DNA of 48,976 nt, taken from the NCBI GenBank assembly GCA_024399575.1, contig JAKSNT010000006.1, positions 1 through 48,976 on the forward strand, read 5' to 3'. This DNA comes from Paludibacteraceae bacterium. Its GTDB lineage: Bacteria > Bacteroidota > Bacteroidia > Bacteroidales > Paludibacteraceae. Positions 8,274 to 17,185 of the stretch are shown piece after piece. The first letter of the stretch is position 1; the number at the start of each line of letters is the position of its first letter. The notes below the pieces were generated by a model, which did not search any database, had not been told where the DNA came from, and worked only from the letters and a program-made list of their open reading frames with translations. Made by a program: the position numbers and the translations under genes.

Positions 8274-9641
8274 TTATTTAATAGTCATCGTACAAACACG
8301 ATTCAATTCATGAGGATAAGATTTATCCAATACTCCAGACTTATACTTCTTAATAATACGATCTCTCTTGACACCAGCATTGACAAGGTACTTAACAACA
8401 GAATTTGCACGTTTCAAAGAAAGTTTCTTATTATAAGAGTTCGTTCCGCGAGGATCACAATATGCACAAACCTCAATTTTCTCATCTGGATTATCCAAAA
8501 GTCTCTTTGCTACCCTATCAACCTTATTCTTCTCATATTTTGTCAATCTTGCAACATCGAAACCATAGAATACATAATTGGCATTGCTGCGTACTGCATA
8601 GAAAGGATCATCATCTTCAGGTGCACCCTCAACTTTTTCATTCTGCGCAGCGGCATTCTGCTTAGGAGTGTACAAACCTTTATTCAAATCGTCAGCAAGC
8701 TTGTCAACTTTATCTTGCAAAGCTTTAATCTTATCAGCGTTATCCTCACCCTGCTTATCAAGGTTATCCTGATTTCCTTTAACCTTATCCAAATCATCAC
8801 CGATTTTCTTCATCTTTCTCTGAAGAGAATCCAATGCAAGCTTATCACCAGCATTAGCTTTAATAGGAGTCATTTCATCATACTCAGCTATGCTTGTAAC
8901 ACGCATATGAGGTTTCTTGGTAGCAGCTATATGGTAACGCAAGCCAAGACCTGCGTAGAGAGCCATATCATTGTGCTGACCACCTACAACATAATTCATA
9001 TCATCTGCAAAATACCAACGGCACTGAGTGTCAAAGAAAATGCCAAGAGACTTGACAGGAGAGAACTCAACAGAGAAACCAAAAGGAAGAACAACAGAAC
9101 TTTTTGTAATAGTCTTTACATCATCCCCAGACTTCTGTTTGTAAGGATACAGAACTGCACCGGCACCAAGCTTAGCATACACATTCCATTTCGTATATTT
9201 TTGATACGTACGGAAAAGATTCAACAAGCTGACAATACCCTGGAAAGTAATCTCATGAGCAACAGGATTCTTGTCAATCTTCAATTCTTCTTTTGTCTCT
9301 GAATAAAGACCTTTCTTGCTCATAGGAGCAAACTGATACTGCAACAAAATTCCCCAATAAGGATTCACCATATATTCCACCTGCGCATTAGCTCCAAAAG
9401 CAATATTATTCTTATAAGAATTGAAGCCATTGTTCTCATTAGTAATATTTATTCCCCTTTCACCAAGGAACATATTGAATCCACCAGACAACGCTATAGA
9501 CCAATGAGAAAAATTCGAAGGGTCAACATACGATTTTTTTGCAACTTCTTTTTTCTCTACACTTACTTCGCCTTCCTCATTTTGCGCAAAAGAAGGTAAA
9601 CAAAGGGTAAGAAGCAAAACCCCAAAAATCAATTTTTTCAT
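8274..9641 (-). CDS. OmpA-family outer-membrane protein, copy 1
   Basis: 455-residue paralogue of the next gene: signal peptide (ends PSFAQ), barrel region with LSGGFNMFLGERG, then a Lys/Asp/Leu-rich linker (about residues 265-330) with heptad spacing that looks like a coiled coil, and a C-terminal OmpA domain (YVFYGFDVARLTKYEKNKV, CAYCDPRGTNSYNKKLSLKR). The linker is much longer than in copy 2. It lies 22 nt after gldN on the same strand. OmpA-like proteins tether the outer membrane to peptidoglycan, and OmpA-domain proteins (for example PorE of Porphyromonas) are known parts of the T9SS. Whether this one plays that part is not shown by sequence alone. Confidence 0.88.
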   Translation of the reverse strand: MKKLIFGVLLLTLCLPSFAQNEEGEVSVEKKEVAKKSYVDPSNFSHWSIALSGGFNMFLGERGINITNENNGFNSYKNNIAFGANAQVEYMVNPYWGILLQYQFAPMSKKGLYSETKEELKIDKNPVAHEITFQGIVSLLNLFRTYQKYTKWNVYAKLGAGAVLYPYKQKSGDDVKTITKSSVVLPFGFSVEFSPVKSLGIFFDTQCRWYFADDMNYVVGGQHNDMALYAGLGLRYHIAATKKPHMRVTSIAEYDEMTPIKANAGDKLALDSLQRKMKKIGDDLDKVKGNQDNLDKQGEDNADKIKALQDKVDKLADDLNKGLYTPKQNAAAQNEKVEGAPEDDDPFYAVRSNANYVFYGFDVARLTKYEKNKVDRVAKRLLDNPDEKIEVCAYCDPRGTNSYNKKLSLKRANSVVKYLVNAGVKRDRIIKKYKSGVLDKSYPHELNRVCTMTIK

Positions 9642-9663
9642 TACTTTACTATCTTAATTTTTA

Positions 9664-10605
9664 TTAATAATTCCACAAATCCTGTTCAAAGTCGAGTATC
9701 AGATGTTCAACCTTATCTTCTTCTTCTTTAATTCTGATAGGTTTCCTTGGATCCTCGTCATCCATATTCAACTTGACATCAATATCCTTCGCCTGCAAAT
9801 CATAATCCTTAACAATATAGCTATAGAACTGACGCGTAGTGAAGAAATCATCAAAATTCAACAACGCCTGAATGTTGCGTCCAGACATTTTTATATATTC
9901 CTCCTGCAGGAAAGGACGAACCTTTTCATAAGGGAACCAAAACCAAACACCTGATGGACGATCATCCTCTTCATATCCACCCAATCTCTGAACATTATAC
10001 TTTTTATCAAATATAGGTGCAATAGCAAGAATCTTGCTCTTAAAGGTCGAAGTATGCTTGTCAAAATACCAAACCTCCTGAATATAATACTTCACACAAC
10101 TCTCTGTAATCTGGTTTATCATACCATATTCGTCACCTTGCAAGTCATCAAAATAACCAGCCTTAAGGTAAGGGAATTTAACACTATCAGCAACATTAAC
10201 CTCATTCTCAGGCGTAAATAAAGGAACAAATGTCTGATCGAAATTACCATGAGAATCCAAGTAGCCAACGAGTTTTCCTTTTAAGAAATTATAGAACAAA
10301 ATAGCAAAAAGGTTTTTCTGTGTCTCCTCGCTTATATCAGAATTTGGATAATACAGAGGCTTATTTTGCTCCTCTCTTAAATCAATAACCCTCAATACGG
10401 TCTTTTTCCAAGGAACATCATCAATCAAAGGGTTTTGCGTAATAAGCTTAGCCGACACATCCTCTGATGTAGAAGTGATACGAGTGAAAGCACCATTCGA
10501 ATCAAACAGCAACTCGGTAGCACTGTCAGGTATCTCCTTCTGTGCATTTGCAAACATACATAACGACATCGCAAACGCTACGAGAAAAAATCTATTAGTT
10601 TTCAT
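9664..10605 (-). CDS. gldN: T9SS ring protein GldN/PorN
   Basis: 313 residues with a signal peptide (ends MFANAQ). Recognised by the GldN family pattern: VLRVIDLREEQNKPLYYP near residue 70, an acidic YEEDDRPSGVWFWFPYEKVRP block, and position directly after gldM. GldN and the lipoprotein GldK form the large periplasmic ring attached to the inner face of the outer membrane; GldN contacts the periplasmic part of GldM. It starts 23 nt after the gldM stop. The protein ends with an acidic tail (EEEDKVEHLILDFEQDLWNY). Confidence 0.93.
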   Translation of the reverse strand: MKTNRFFLVAFAMSLCMFANAQKEIPDSATELLFDSNGAFTRITSTSEDVSAKLITQNPLIDDVPWKKTVLRVIDLREEQNKPLYYPNSDISEETQKNLFAILFYNFLKGKLVGYLDSHGNFDQTFVPLFTPENEVNVADSVKFPYLKAGYFDDLQGDEYGMINQITESCVKYYIQEVWYFDKHTSTFKSKILAIAPIFDKKYNVQRLGGYEEDDRPSGVWFWFPYEKVRPFLQEEYIKMSGRNIQALLNFDDFFTTRQFYSYIVKDYDLQAKDIDVKLNMDDEDPRKPIRIKEEEDKVEHLILDFEQDLWNY

Positions 10606-10628
10606 AATTGTTCCTATTTGGATTATTA

Positions 10629-12230
10629 TTACTTCAACGTCACAGGTGCAAATGGAAGGTTCTTTCCTGATTTTGCACCACCAAACTCAATGTTGGACAA
10701 CGAAATAACAGTACCAGACTTCATATTCTTTATAGTCTGCAACTGTTGAGAAGAGAATTTACTACCCTCAGAAGCGATTTTTCGTGTACCACCGCGACCA
10801 TCAGAAATGGACATCTGGAAACTCTTTACAACGAAATTAGCCTTGAGGTTCTCGCTCTCACCATATTCAGCTACTACGCTCGCACCTTCGAACTGGCTCT
10901 TCTTTATACCTCCCTTATCTGCACTAAACAAATCGCCATTAGAAAGTTTGATAAATGCTGTTGGGTTAGGCAACGACCTTACACGGAATGCTTTAGAACC
11001 CATCGAAACATTTTTGCCATCAACATTAGCAGAAACACTGATATTGATTTCAGCAGCACCACCTTCAACCTTGCATATCCAGCTATCGCCATTCCTAGTA
11101 AACGACGCTCCTGAAGCAGAAACGCTCAGTTTAGAACTTGATACTCCTGGTACAGCAATCTGCATAATATTATTGTAACCACGATATACAACGTTCATCT
11201 CCTCATTAGCAATTGTTGCATTAGGTGGAGTTACAGAATACTCAGATTCGAATGGATATGCCACACGCTCACCCTCAGCATTAGTCACTACGATTTCGCC
11301 TGAATACTTTACATCTCCCACAGCACCAGCAGCGCGGTCAATAACACAGCTTTCTAGTTTCTGACCATTTACATAATAATCAGGCTGTTTAGTCGTATCA
11401 ACTGCCATAAGAGCCAACTCTGCATGATATTTACCACCCTGCATTACAACTTTACTATCAGGGATAACCACAGCAGTAATCTTGTTGACACGCATATCAC
11501 CAGCATCAGTTCTCGATCTGAAATACTGAATCATAGCCTCTTCAGCAAAACGGACATCCGACTGATATTTCGAAATCATAGTCACAGCAGCTATTGCAGG
11601 CATAGACTCAAACGTTCCCTGAACCCAATCAACGCTGTCCTTAGCATGATCACTATACATTTTGTCAGTCTTGAACGTAATCTCGTAAACGCGAGTCCTC
11701 GCAGTATCATTATCGAACATCTTCTCGACAAATTTACGGAAATTGATTATGGCTTTCTGCAAGTCTGCACCACGACCTGTTTTCGCAGTCTCATATTGGT
11801 TAACCTCAGCATAATTGCTTGCACCATCAAGGTTATCAGGCTTCGACATTGAATAACGTGCAATATCAAAACCAGGTTCTTTCTTAGCCTTCTCAAAATC
11901 AGAACCATCTGCCGCCGATATAATACCCTCCTTAAACTCTTGAAGAATGCCATACATCTTGTCACATTCATCGCGAACAAGGTAAGTTTTATCCAACCAC
12001 TCCTTAGTTTTGACAGGATTCTGTTCATTCATATATTCCATAGTAGTAATCAATCCATTAACACGGCTTTCAGTTGTGCTGATAGAATCGACCAAACTGC
12101 TATTTACCATTTTGTAACCATTAAGAATCTCGGCAGCAACGTTCAATGCCAACATAGCAGTCAGCACGAGGTACATCATACCGATCATCTTTTGTCTCGG
12201 GGTTTCCGGACAGTTTTTTGCTCCACTCAT
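10629..12230 (-). CDS. gldM: T9SS motor protein GldM/PorM
   Basis: 533 residues. The N-terminus carries the single transmembrane helix with the family hallmark MMYLVLTAMLALNVAAEIL; Arg12, Tyr20 and Glu34 match the Arg9, Tyr17 and Glu31 of Flavobacterium GldM by alignment from memory. The remaining ~490 residues are the elongated periplasmic domains D1-D4, ending with the Gly-rich GGAKSGKNLPFAPVTLK. GldM forms a dimer whose helices sit inside the GldL pentamer, and proton flow through them rotates GldM. It starts 60 nt after gldL. The conserved charged residues suggest a working, ion-driven motor. Confidence 0.95.
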   Translation of the reverse strand: MSGAKNCPETPRQKMIGMMYLVLTAMLALNVAAEILNGYKMVNSSLVDSISTTESRVNGLITTMEYMNEQNPVKTKEWLDKTYLVRDECDKMYGILQEFKEGIISAADGSDFEKAKKEPGFDIARYSMSKPDNLDGASNYAEVNQYETAKTGRGADLQKAIINFRKFVEKMFDNDTARTRVYEITFKTDKMYSDHAKDSVDWVQGTFESMPAIAAVTMISKYQSDVRFAEEAMIQYFRSRTDAGDMRVNKITAVVIPDSKVVMQGGKYHAELALMAVDTTKQPDYYVNGQKLESCVIDRAAGAVGDVKYSGEIVVTNAEGERVAYPFESEYSVTPPNATIANEEMNVVYRGYNNIMQIAVPGVSSSKLSVSASGASFTRNGDSWICKVEGGAAEINISVSANVDGKNVSMGSKAFRVRSLPNPTAFIKLSNGDLFSADKGGIKKSQFEGASVVAEYGESENLKANFVVKSFQMSISDGRGGTRKIASEGSKFSSQQLQTIKNMKSGTVISLSNIEFGGAKSGKNLPFAPVTLK

Positions 12231-12290
12231 CTCTTACTTTTATTTATCGGTTAATTTTATAGAGTGTTTTAGCTACCTTCCGCCACAAAA

Positions 12291-13193
12291 TCATGCTTTG
12301 ATAGCGTTGAGCATATTTCCGTAAACATTATTCAAATCAGCAATATTCTTTGCCAACTGGTCAGTAACCTGTTTATAAGCATCCATATTGCCAGCTGCAC
12401 CTCTAACTGCATCCTGCAATTTCTGCAAATCACCATTTACAGAATTGATGGCGTCAGCCTGCGACTGGACACCCTTCAACTGCAACTCGTAAGCAGTATT
12501 GATTGATGCAAGGCTCTTGCTGAGTCCCATTGCGCTGTCAGCGAACGAACGTGTCTGGTCTTTTGCCTCAGACATGTTATCTGCAATTCCTTTATACGAA
12601 TCCAGCAGAGAATTTGTCGCATTGTCAAGGTTTTTCTGTTTCTCAGCAAAACTTGCTGCTGCCTCAGAAGCTTTCTGAAGATTATTTGCATAAGAATCAG
12701 TCAAACCAGCTACACGGCTGATATTTGCCAACTGTGCTGCAGTCTCACTCATGTGCTTAATACTCTCGGTCAACTGTTTAGCTTCTTCATCTGACAATTT
12801 GCCAGAACCGGACAATGCCGCAGTCACGTTGTTATCAACCATTCCTGCCTTGCCTGCTGCCAATGGCATTCCAGACATTGGCGCACCACCGATATTACCG
12901 CTGATGCTAACTGGCGCTGCATTGTCATCACACAATGCTGGGAATACATGATCCCAATGATACTCAGGCATTGGTTTATCTGCAATACCAATTGCAAACA
13001 AGAATGCCTCCGTGAACATACCAACCATCAACACATAAGATGCACCTGGCCAGTGAAGAATCTTAAACAATGCACCGATAATTACGACTGATGCACCTGC
13101 AGAATAGATAACACCTACTGCACGTTTTGTTGAGGGTTTTGCCCACCAGGCGTCGAAACCGCCTTCCTTTTTAACTTCTGTTGTTTGTGACAT
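12291..13193 (-). CDS. gldL: T9SS motor protein GldL/PorL
   Basis: 300 residues with two N-terminal transmembrane helices. The hallmark GALFKILHWPG and a following FTEAFLF give Lys44, His47 and Glu62, which match the Lys27, His30 and Glu49 of Flavobacterium GldL, with a loop four residues shorter here. The rest is a long Ala/Gln/Lys-rich cytoplasmic region (about residues 110-300) with coiled-coil character. GldL forms a pentameric stator around two GldM helices. Starts at ATG 13191-13193, 82 nt after gldK, the widest gap in the cluster. Confidence 0.95.
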   Translation of the reverse strand: MSQTTEVKKEGGFDAWWAKPSTKRAVGVIYSAGASVVIIGALFKILHWPGASYVLMVGMFTEAFLFAIGIADKPMPEYHWDHVFPALCDDNAAPVSISGNIGGAPMSGMPLAAGKAGMVDNNVTAALSGSGKLSDEEAKQLTESIKHMSETAAQLANISRVAGLTDSYANNLQKASEAAASFAEKQKNLDNATNSLLDSYKGIADNMSEAKDQTRSFADSAMGLSKSLASINTAYELQLKGVQSQADAINSVNGDLQKLQDAVRGAAGNMDAYKQVTDQLAKNIADLNNVYGNMLNAIKA

Positions 13194-13275
13194 GATTTTA
13201 TTTGTGTTTAATTTATTTCTTATATTTATAGTCGATACACTACTTTATATATATAATGTGTACCAATTTATTTTC

Positions 13276-14697
13276 TTAATCCCCAATGAATGACCTTACG
13301 CAACGGAAACCGATAGAAGGTCTGCACTTTGTCTGATATTCGAAATCACGAACACCACACTGCAGATACGCACCTACATCTTTCCACGAACCACCCTTGA
13401 TAACTTTCTTCTTCATTACCTTTGGATCATTATCCTTAGCATCATAATTATATGTAGGATTCATATCCAACGTAAACGTATTCAATGAAGGATCGTATGT
13501 CGTTGAAGTCCATTCAGCCACGTTACCTGCCATATCATACAATCCATAATCATTAGGGTCAAATGAACCAACCTGAGCAGGAATCAAATAGCCATCTTCA
13601 GTATAGTTGCCACGCATAGGCTTGAAGTTTGCCATAAAACAACCCTTGCTATCTCTTACGTATGGACCACCCCAAGGATACTGAGCGTTGTGTCTGCCAC
13701 CTCTTGCAGCATATTCCCACTCAGATTCTGTAGGCAAACGATATTCCTGAGCCCTTGGCAAGTTGCCAGTATTTTTGTACAAAGAAGTTCTCCAATGACA
13801 GAAAGCCTGAGCCTGCTCCCAAGTAATACCTACTACAGGGAACTGCCCATAACTTGGATGTGCGAAATAATTCAACATCGCAGGGTCATTATAACTGAAC
13901 GTAAACTCGGTCATCCAACACATAGTATCAGGATAGATGTTGATAATCTTTCTTGAGAACAAGTCACCGCGTCTTCTCAATGGTTTTACAATAACCGTAT
14001 CAACAATCTTACCATCTCTCCAGAATGCACTGTCAACTCTGACTTTTGCGCCAGGATTATAACTTGCAGTCTTTGGGTTGAACGAATTACCAGGAAGAGC
14101 AGCCTGATCGTAAGCCACCCATTTATATTCATAATTCATTATATGAGAGTTTATCTGACGACCCTCAGTCTTGTCTGCAGACTGGAAATAAACTTTATTT
14201 ACAGCCAAGTATGCAGCGTTATCTTCTTCCTCGCCTTCGTAAGTCCACTTAGCATTCCATGGAATTTTCACTTTCCAATTCAGCATTGTATCTGGGTCTG
14301 CTGACTCATTATATGGATCATAGACAAGTTTGAAATATTTTGCCTCTTCTGGTTCTCTTCCTAATACCTCAACCTCCATACGCGCCAATTCCCTTCTTGC
14401 GATTGAATCACGCACCCAATATACAAATTGTCTGTATTCACCATTTGTAATCTCGGTGATATCCATCCAAAATGCATCTACTGAAACAGTCTGCTGCGAT
14501 GGTTGTACTGCCCACGTAACCGACTGATCGTTTGGACCCTGATTGAAAGATCCTCTTGGAATGTGTACCATACCATAAGGTGTAATCTCTGGCTTGTAAT
14601 TTTCATAGATACCATAGAGCTGCCCCTTTGGCTTTGAACAACCAGCCGCAATGACTACTATTATTGCTGCGACTGCAAAAATCCCAAACTTTCTCAT
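13276..14697 (-). CDS. gldK: T9SS ring lipoprotein GldK/PorK
   Basis: 473-residue lipoprotein with a formylglycine-generating-enzyme-like (FGE-sulfatase) fold used structurally. I chose ATG 14695-14697 over an upstream in-frame ATG because it gives a clean signal peptide with lipobox IAAGC (Cys20) and lies 1 nt after the porP stop. Fold markers in order: MVHIPRGSFNQGP, FWMDITEITNGEYRQF, YRLPTESEWEYAARGG, GLYDMAGNVAEWT, VIKGGSW and a C-terminal GFRCV. GldK joins GldN in the periplasmic ring under the outer membrane. Nothing suggests that it is catalytic. Confidence 0.95.
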   Translation of the reverse strand: MRKFGIFAVAAIIVVIAAGCSKPKGQLYGIYENYKPEITPYGMVHIPRGSFNQGPNDQSVTWAVQPSQQTVSVDAFWMDITEITNGEYRQFVYWVRDSIARRELARMEVEVLGREPEEAKYFKLVYDPYNESADPDTMLNWKVKIPWNAKWTYEGEEEDNAAYLAVNKVYFQSADKTEGRQINSHIMNYEYKWVAYDQAALPGNSFNPKTASYNPGAKVRVDSAFWRDGKIVDTVIVKPLRRRGDLFSRKIINIYPDTMCWMTEFTFSYNDPAMLNYFAHPSYGQFPVVGITWEQAQAFCHWRTSLYKNTGNLPRAQEYRLPTESEWEYAARGGRHNAQYPWGGPYVRDSKGCFMANFKPMRGNYTEDGYLIPAQVGSFDPNDYGLYDMAGNVAEWTSTTYDPSLNTFTLDMNPTYNYDAKDNDPKVMKKKVIKGGSWKDVGAYLQCGVRDFEYQTKCRPSIGFRCVRSFIGD

Positions 14698-14698
14698 A

Positions 14699-15649
14699 TT
14701 ATAAAATTCTAATGCTTTTATGCTTTGTTGCCGTTTTCTTTGCGAAGACATCGAAATCATACGATAAATACAACTCGTGCGAACCATGCGATGCTCTTAT
14801 TATCGACGATGCCGGCAAATCGTAACAGTACCCTAATTCCAACCCATTTATTATCTCAGCCCCGAACGAAAACGACACAGCATTCTGTATGCTGTACGAG
14901 ATTCCGCCCCAGAACTTGTGATTATAATCCAACAGCAGACTCAAATACATCTGCCATGATGCAAAATCCGTATATACCAATATTGACGGTTTCAACTGAT
15001 ACCTTTTATCCCTCAATGTGAAATTGTATCCCCCTACCGCAGTCATCACCTGCTGCAACCTGTAATGGTATCTATCCCCCATCAGTATGTTCGCTCCAGG
15101 TAGATGCAATGCCGAGACACCGGCATACCATCTTGCGTTCGAAAAATACACTCCAAATCCACAATCAAAACCCACTCCAGACTGTTTCCCAGTAGGAACC
15201 GCTGGGTCGCTTTCAGTATGGTATTCACTCTCTACCATGTGTACGCTATCGCCATAGCATATCAAATTCACAACACCTAAATTCGCACCCAGACTCAATG
15301 TTCCATAATCAAATTTGAATTTGTAACTATATTGAGCATTGATCTGCTGGTTCGAAAATATTCCATACATATCGTTCACAAACTGTATTCCAACCGCATG
15401 GCTTGTCTTCTTGACGTTAAACGGAAGACTGGTTGTAAACAATGTCGTCTTCGGCGCATTCTTTATCCCTATCCACTGCAGCCTTTGCGCCAGAAATATC
15501 TTCATCAAATTTCCCTCACCCACGGTCGCAGGGTTATAGTAATGCTTGATATGCATATACTGACTATATATCCCGTCACTCTGCGCCTTAACCCCCTCAC
15601 AAACAACAGCACTGAATATCAACAATATTATTTTACCTTTCAGACGCAT
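14699..15649 (-). CDS. porP: PorP/SprF-family T9SS outer-membrane protein
   Basis: 316 residues with a signal peptide (ends GVKAQ) followed by SDGIYSQYMHIKHYYNPATVG, where the NPA.(V)G block is the hallmark of PorP/SprF proteins. The rest alternates short beta-strands, as expected for an outer-membrane barrel, with SYSIQNAVSFSFGAEIINGLELGYCYDLP near the C-terminus. PorP is needed for secretion and sits upstream of porK in Porphyromonas; the same order holds here (stop 1 nt before the gldK ATG). SprF-type members serve single large cargo, but its position before gldKLMN supports PorP. Confidence 0.92.
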   Translation of the reverse strand: MRLKGKIILLIFSAVVCEGVKAQSDGIYSQYMHIKHYYNPATVGEGNLMKIFLAQRLQWIGIKNAPKTTLFTTSLPFNVKKTSHAVGIQFVNDMYGIFSNQQINAQYSYKFKFDYGTLSLGANLGVVNLICYGDSVHMVESEYHTESDPAVPTGKQSGVGFDCGFGVYFSNARWYAGVSALHLPGANILMGDRYHYRLQQVMTAVGGYNFTLRDKRYQLKPSILVYTDFASWQMYLSLLLDYNHKFWGGISYSIQNAVSFSFGAEIINGLELGYCYDLPASSIIRASHGSHELYLSYDFDVFAKKTATKHKSIRIL

Positions 15650-15693
15650 GCCGATGCCTCCACTTGTTACCTATGTCATGCACGACCTGCGAA

Positions 15694-15915
15694 TTAATAC
15701 TCCTCCTCGTTAAAAAAGAAATCCTCCTTGCTTGGATAATCTGGCCATATATCCTCCATACAATCATAGATTTCGCCCTCATCCTCAATCTCTTGCAAAT
15801 TCTCAATCACCTCCATTGGTGCACCTGACCTCATTGCGTAATCTATGAGCTCATCTTTTGTCGCTGGCCAAGGTGCATCCTCGAGTTTTGAAGCTAATTC
15901 CAATGTCCAATACAT
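15694..15915 (-). CDS. Small acidic DUF2795-like protein
   Basis: 73 residues, very acidic at the C-terminus (EDFFFNEEEY). It resembles DUF2795: MYWTLELASKLEDAPWPATK followed by ELIDYAMRSGAPMEVIENLQ and a YDCMEDIWPDYPS segment. DUF2795 has no assigned biochemical function. It begins 71 nt after the adenosyltransferase stop and ends 44 nt before porP on the same strand; a TAATTTTG element at 15958-15965 could drive it and the T9SS cluster together. No signal peptide or membrane segment, so a cytoplasmic protein. Confidence 0.8.
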   Translation of the reverse strand: MYWTLELASKLEDAPWPATKDELIDYAMRSGAPMEVIENLQEIEDEGEIYDCMEDIWPDYPSKEDFFFNEEEY

Positions 15916-15957
15916 AAGCCTTCTTTTATAACTGCATTTTGCCCTCTAATTCAGCTA

Positions 15958-15965
15958 CAAAATTA
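15958..15965 (-). promoter_or_regulatory. Possible -7 element upstream of the DUF2795-porP-gldKLMN cluster
   Basis: Reads TAATTTTG on the minus strand (TAnnTTTG consensus), about 43 nt upstream of the DUF2795-like start. No convincing TTTG at the 20-nt distance. It is the only match I found between the adenosyltransferase gene and porP. Confidence 0.4.
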
Positions 15966-15986
15966 CAAATAATTATCTTATTGACA

Positions 15987-16532
15987 TCACTTTTCCCAAA
16001 AAAAATCTTCTCCACCTGCATTTTTTGTATATACCCTCGCCAGCACAAACAAAAAGTCAGAAAGCCTGTTTATATACCTCATGATATTATCATCCACCTT
16101 ATCCTCTTGATTTACAGTAATTACACATCTTTCTGCCCGCCTTGCTATCGCCCTGCAGCAATGACATATTGCAGACATTTCATCCTCTCCATATATAATA
16201 AAGTTTGTTAATTTTGGTAGATTATTCTGAAATTCATCAATTTTCTCCTCTAAAAAAGCTATTTTTTCGTCTTCAATCATTGCAAATTTTCCGAGAGACG
16301 TCGATTTTTTGTCTGTCGCGAGATGCGCTCCGACAGCAAATAACGTGTTCTGAATATCGAAAATCACCGCTTTTATCTGCACATCTTTTGTCTTCGATCT
16401 AAGCAAACCGAGAAACGAATTCAACTCGTCGACTGTCCCGTATGCCTCAAGCCGGATATCGTCTTTACTGACCCTTTGCCCCCCTATAAGCGATGAAGTT
16501 CCATTGTCGCCAGTCTTTGTATATATCTTCAT
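15987..16532 (-). CDS. PduO-type cob(I)alamin adenosyltransferase
   Basis: 181 residues. Transfers the adenosyl group of ATP to cob(I)alamin to make coenzyme B12. The N-terminal MKIYTKTGDNGTSSLIGG is the ATP-binding signature of PduO-type enzymes, with YGTVDELNSFLG next and the late RRAERCVITVN and INRLSDFLFVLAR segments that hold the cofactor. I chose ATG 16530-16532, at the canonical MKIYTKTG start and overlapping the upstream gene by 4 nt (ATGA), over an in-frame start 45 nt earlier. It is the last gene of the tightly packed porZ-to-adenosyltransferase run. No B12-dependent enzyme is seen in the window. Confidence 0.92.
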   Translation of the reverse strand: MKIYTKTGDNGTSSLIGGQRVSKDDIRLEAYGTVDELNSFLGLLRSKTKDVQIKAVIFDIQNTLFAVGAHLATDKKSTSLGKFAMIEDEKIAFLEEKIDEFQNNLPKLTNFIIYGEDEMSAICHCCRAIARRAERCVITVNQEDKVDDNIMRYINRLSDFLFVLARVYTKNAGGEDFFWEK

Positions 16533-17182
16533 AATTTTATATAATAATGTTGTTTCTGATATTGCGGATTTAACCAAATAACTCCCATTCCAAAAAAATC
16601 CATACTTATTCTGACATCATTGTCTTTTACGATATTCTCCCAAAGGTGTTCTGCCTTGCTGCACGAATGTATGCCTCTTACAGCTATCACTGAGTCGTTC
16701 GAAGCTCGTTTCTTATACTCTTCGTATTCAGTCTCAAGTCGCTCAAAAGGACCATTAAAGCACAAAAAATCAAACGATTTAACTTCGTATATACTGTCTA
16801 ACAATTCGATATTCACATACCCTCCCATCTCCCAGTTTTTTTTGGCAGTATCATCATGACCTGATTTAAGTACCTTCACGGTGTTTCGCGTATCAACTGA
16901 AGCAAGATACATCGTAGAAAGTCCGTCATCTGGTTCTACATCTACAATATTCTTACAACCATTCATAACACACAATCTCATCATAATCTGCTCATATCGT
17001 GCATTTTGGGATTTATAATGTTTCACTTTCCTAAAATGCTCTATTCTATCGAAACAATAATAATCCCATCGCTCATACAATACGTTCCTGCAGACCCGGT
17101 ATGTATATGGTGAATGGACATGATGGCCATTCCTGTAATGTGCAATGAACAGATACTTAAGATATGATTTTATTCCATACAT
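16529..17182 (-). CDS. Class I SAM-dependent methyltransferase-like protein, degenerate
   Basis: 217 residues. The N-terminal KYLFIAHYRNGHHVHSPYTYRV matches a Bacteroidota methyltransferase-like family beginning K(Y/W)L..A..(R/K)(K/N)GHG(I/V)HSP. The glycine loop that binds SAM, usually E.G...G.ST, reads IVDVEPDDGLSTMYLA here: the first glycine is replaced and acidic residues have come in. The C-terminal half (FDFLCFNGPFERLETEYEEY) fits the O-methyltransferase fold. Catalytic activity is therefore doubtful; it may bind without methylating. It starts 3 nt after the msbA-like gene stop and overlaps the adenosyltransferase by 4 nt. Confidence 0.72.
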   Translation of the reverse strand: MYGIKSYLKYLFIAHYRNGHHVHSPYTYRVCRNVLYERWDYYCFDRIEHFRKVKHYKSQNARYEQIMMRLCVMNGCKNIVDVEPDDGLSTMYLASVDTRNTVKVLKSGHDDTAKKNWEMGGYVNIELLDSIYEVKSFDFLCFNGPFERLETEYEEYKKRASNDSVIAVRGIHSCSKAEHLWENIVKDNDVRISMDFFGMGVIWLNPQYQKQHYYIKL

Positions 17183-17185
17183 TAT

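Noticed and set aside
14698-14787. Longer GldK N-terminus from an upstream in-frame ATG
   Set aside because: It would bury the lipoprotein signal and overlap the end of porP by 89 nt; the ATG at 14697 gives a clean lipobox.
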